Part shown: in pieces, positions 63,479 through 64,000 of the stretch | Layout: each line of letters opens with the position of its first letter | Position numbering within the stretch: the stretch's first letter is position 1 | Source: JAEUTH01 sp039931675 | GTDB taxonomy: Bacteria; Bacteroidota; Bacteroidia; AKYH767-A; OLB10 | Assembly (NCBI GenBank): GCA_039931675.1 | Contig: JBDTRM010000051.1 | Location: 1 to 64,000 of the forward strand | Direction: 5' to 3' | Length of the DNA stretch: 64,000 nt | Notes under the pieces: generated by a model | What the model was told of the DNA's origin: nothing | The model's database searches: none | Seen by the model: the letters and a program-made list of their open reading frames with translations, nothing else | Program-made: the position numbers and the translations under genes

Positions 63479-63513
63479 GATGTTAGTTTTTGTATAATTA
63501 ATTACAGGCTTTC

Positions 63514-63720
63514 TCAATCAAGATTATTCTTATCAATGCCCGCTTGTTTAAGAACAGCATAAAAAGTTCCCTTCCTTAAATCTTTGTTTCCATGCATTGG
63601 CACAATCACTGTTTTGTTAGTTATCCGATTATAAAAAAGTTGGTGTGAACCATTAGAGCGTTTAAATAAAAATCCGTTTTGTTCTAAAATTTTTATGAGA
63701 TACTTTGGAGATAGGTTCAT
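63514..63720 (-). CDS. hicA: HicA toxin (mRNA interferase)
   Basis: A 68-residue protein with the HicA dsRBD-like fold: SPKYLIKILEQNGFLFKRSNGSHQLFYN (the GSH active-site His) and VIVPMHGNKDLRKGTFYAVLKQAGI. It cleaves mRNA when free of HicB. Its start overlaps the hicB stop by four bases (63717-63720), so expression is coupled. Confidence 0.93.
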   Translation of the reverse strand: MNLSPKYLIKILEQNGFLFKRSNGSHQLFYNRITNKTVIVPMHGNKDLRKGTFYAVLKQAGIDKNNLD

Positions 63721-63941
63721 ACTACAGCCACATTTAAAGAATATTCCAATGTGTTGCTGTCGTCAGGAATTGCTTCTCCGCGATCACGTAATTCTTCTAT
63801 ATACAAAGTAATCGCTTCTTTAGCCATTAATATTGCCTCGTCAGTATTTTCTCCAAAGGTGATACAACCGGGTAAAGCCGGTACAATAACAGTATAACCT
63901 CCTTCTGGTTCCTTATGCAAATGAATTTTGTAGGTGTACAT
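63717..63941 (-). CDS. hicB: HicB antitoxin
   Basis: A 74-residue antitoxin of the partial RNase-H-like HicB fold: YKIHLHKEPEGGYTVIVPALPGCITFGENTDEAILMAKEAITLYIEEL. The C-terminal DNA-binding module of longer HicB proteins is missing; the tail ends NTLEYSLNVAVV. It is first in the set hicB-hicA-dinD. This antitoxin-first order is reversed from the commoner hicA-hicB order. Confidence 0.93.
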   Translation of the reverse strand: MYTYKIHLHKEPEGGYTVIVPALPGCITFGENTDEAILMAKEAITLYIEELRDRGEAIPDDSNTLEYSLNVAVV

Positions 63942-64000
63942 ATATTTTAATTTTTTAAATAATCTTAATCATCATCAAATCTACAAATTATCAAATTCAA

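Noticed and set aside
1..64000. CRISPR arrays, prophage, insertion sequences, rRNA
   Set aside because: No regularly spaced identical repeats, no cas, phage structural, transposase or integrase genes, and no rRNA-like sequence were seen.

Overview
The window reads as a chromosomal segment of a Bacteroidota bacterium, probably a Chitinophagales/Sphingobacteriales-like lineage. It is AT-rich, Shine-Dalgarno sequences are mostly absent, and several -7 promoter elements match TAnnTTTG. At least ten large secreted proteins carry a C-terminal sorting domain of the type IX secretion system (T9SS), nine of type A and one of type B. Supporting markers are a PorP/SprF barrel, a PorE-like TPR/propeller/OmpA protein, the long SecA form and the kdsD-tatC gene order. 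All function calls come from reading the translated sequence; no database search was run.

Layout. 1-1379: 3' end of kdsD and tatC. 1492-9202: two tandem paralogous T9SS cargo proteins and a third secreted protein. 9288-19912: a T9SS-related cluster (PorP/SprF, PorE-like protein, M43 metalloprotease, giant PKD adhesin with type B sorting domain), interrupted by a deaminase-ATPase gene lying between two copies of the OmpA-gene 3' end. 19944-26854: nitroreductase-like enzyme, ftsE with small cell-envelope genes, a DUF2157-type membrane pair and an outer-membrane barrel. 27278-29353: secreted repeat protein, NTF2-like lipoprotein and a gene remnant. 29508-32870: large one-piece restriction-modification-like enzyme. 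33186-38830: sugar-dehydrogenase-like and kelch/Ig-like T9SS proteins. 38874-44428: DUF4238 and FRG genes downstream of secA. 44951-49567: MFS exporter, DUF2795 protein, cobalamin adenosyltransferase, LolD/MacB-type ABC ATPase and a methyltransferase. 49586-60304: a propeller-like protein and four large T9SS proteins (one CotH). 60368-63941: tRNA-Gly(CCC), a DUF58 protein, thioredoxin, a small ORF and a hicB-hicA-dinD set.

Working picture. Most of the window is envelope and secretion biology: SecA and TatC at the inner membrane, PorP/SprF and PorE-like parts of the T9SS, and many multidomain cargo proteins with Ig-like, PKD, SBBP, kelch, CotH and PA14 modules. Accessory, possibly defensive genes sit among them: the deaminase-ATPase fusion, the one-piece R-M enzyme, FRG plus DUF4238, and hicBA-dinD. 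The strongest lead is the deaminase-ATPase insertion, because it combines an unusual domain architecture with a 180-base direct duplication of the host gene's 3' end. The downstream copy differs mostly at synonymous sites, and a 60-base hairpin-bearing tandem repeat lies beside it. A smaller, decayed duplicate of the ftsE 3' end lies about 300 bases downstream of ftsE. Dispersed palindromic repeats flank several accessory genes.
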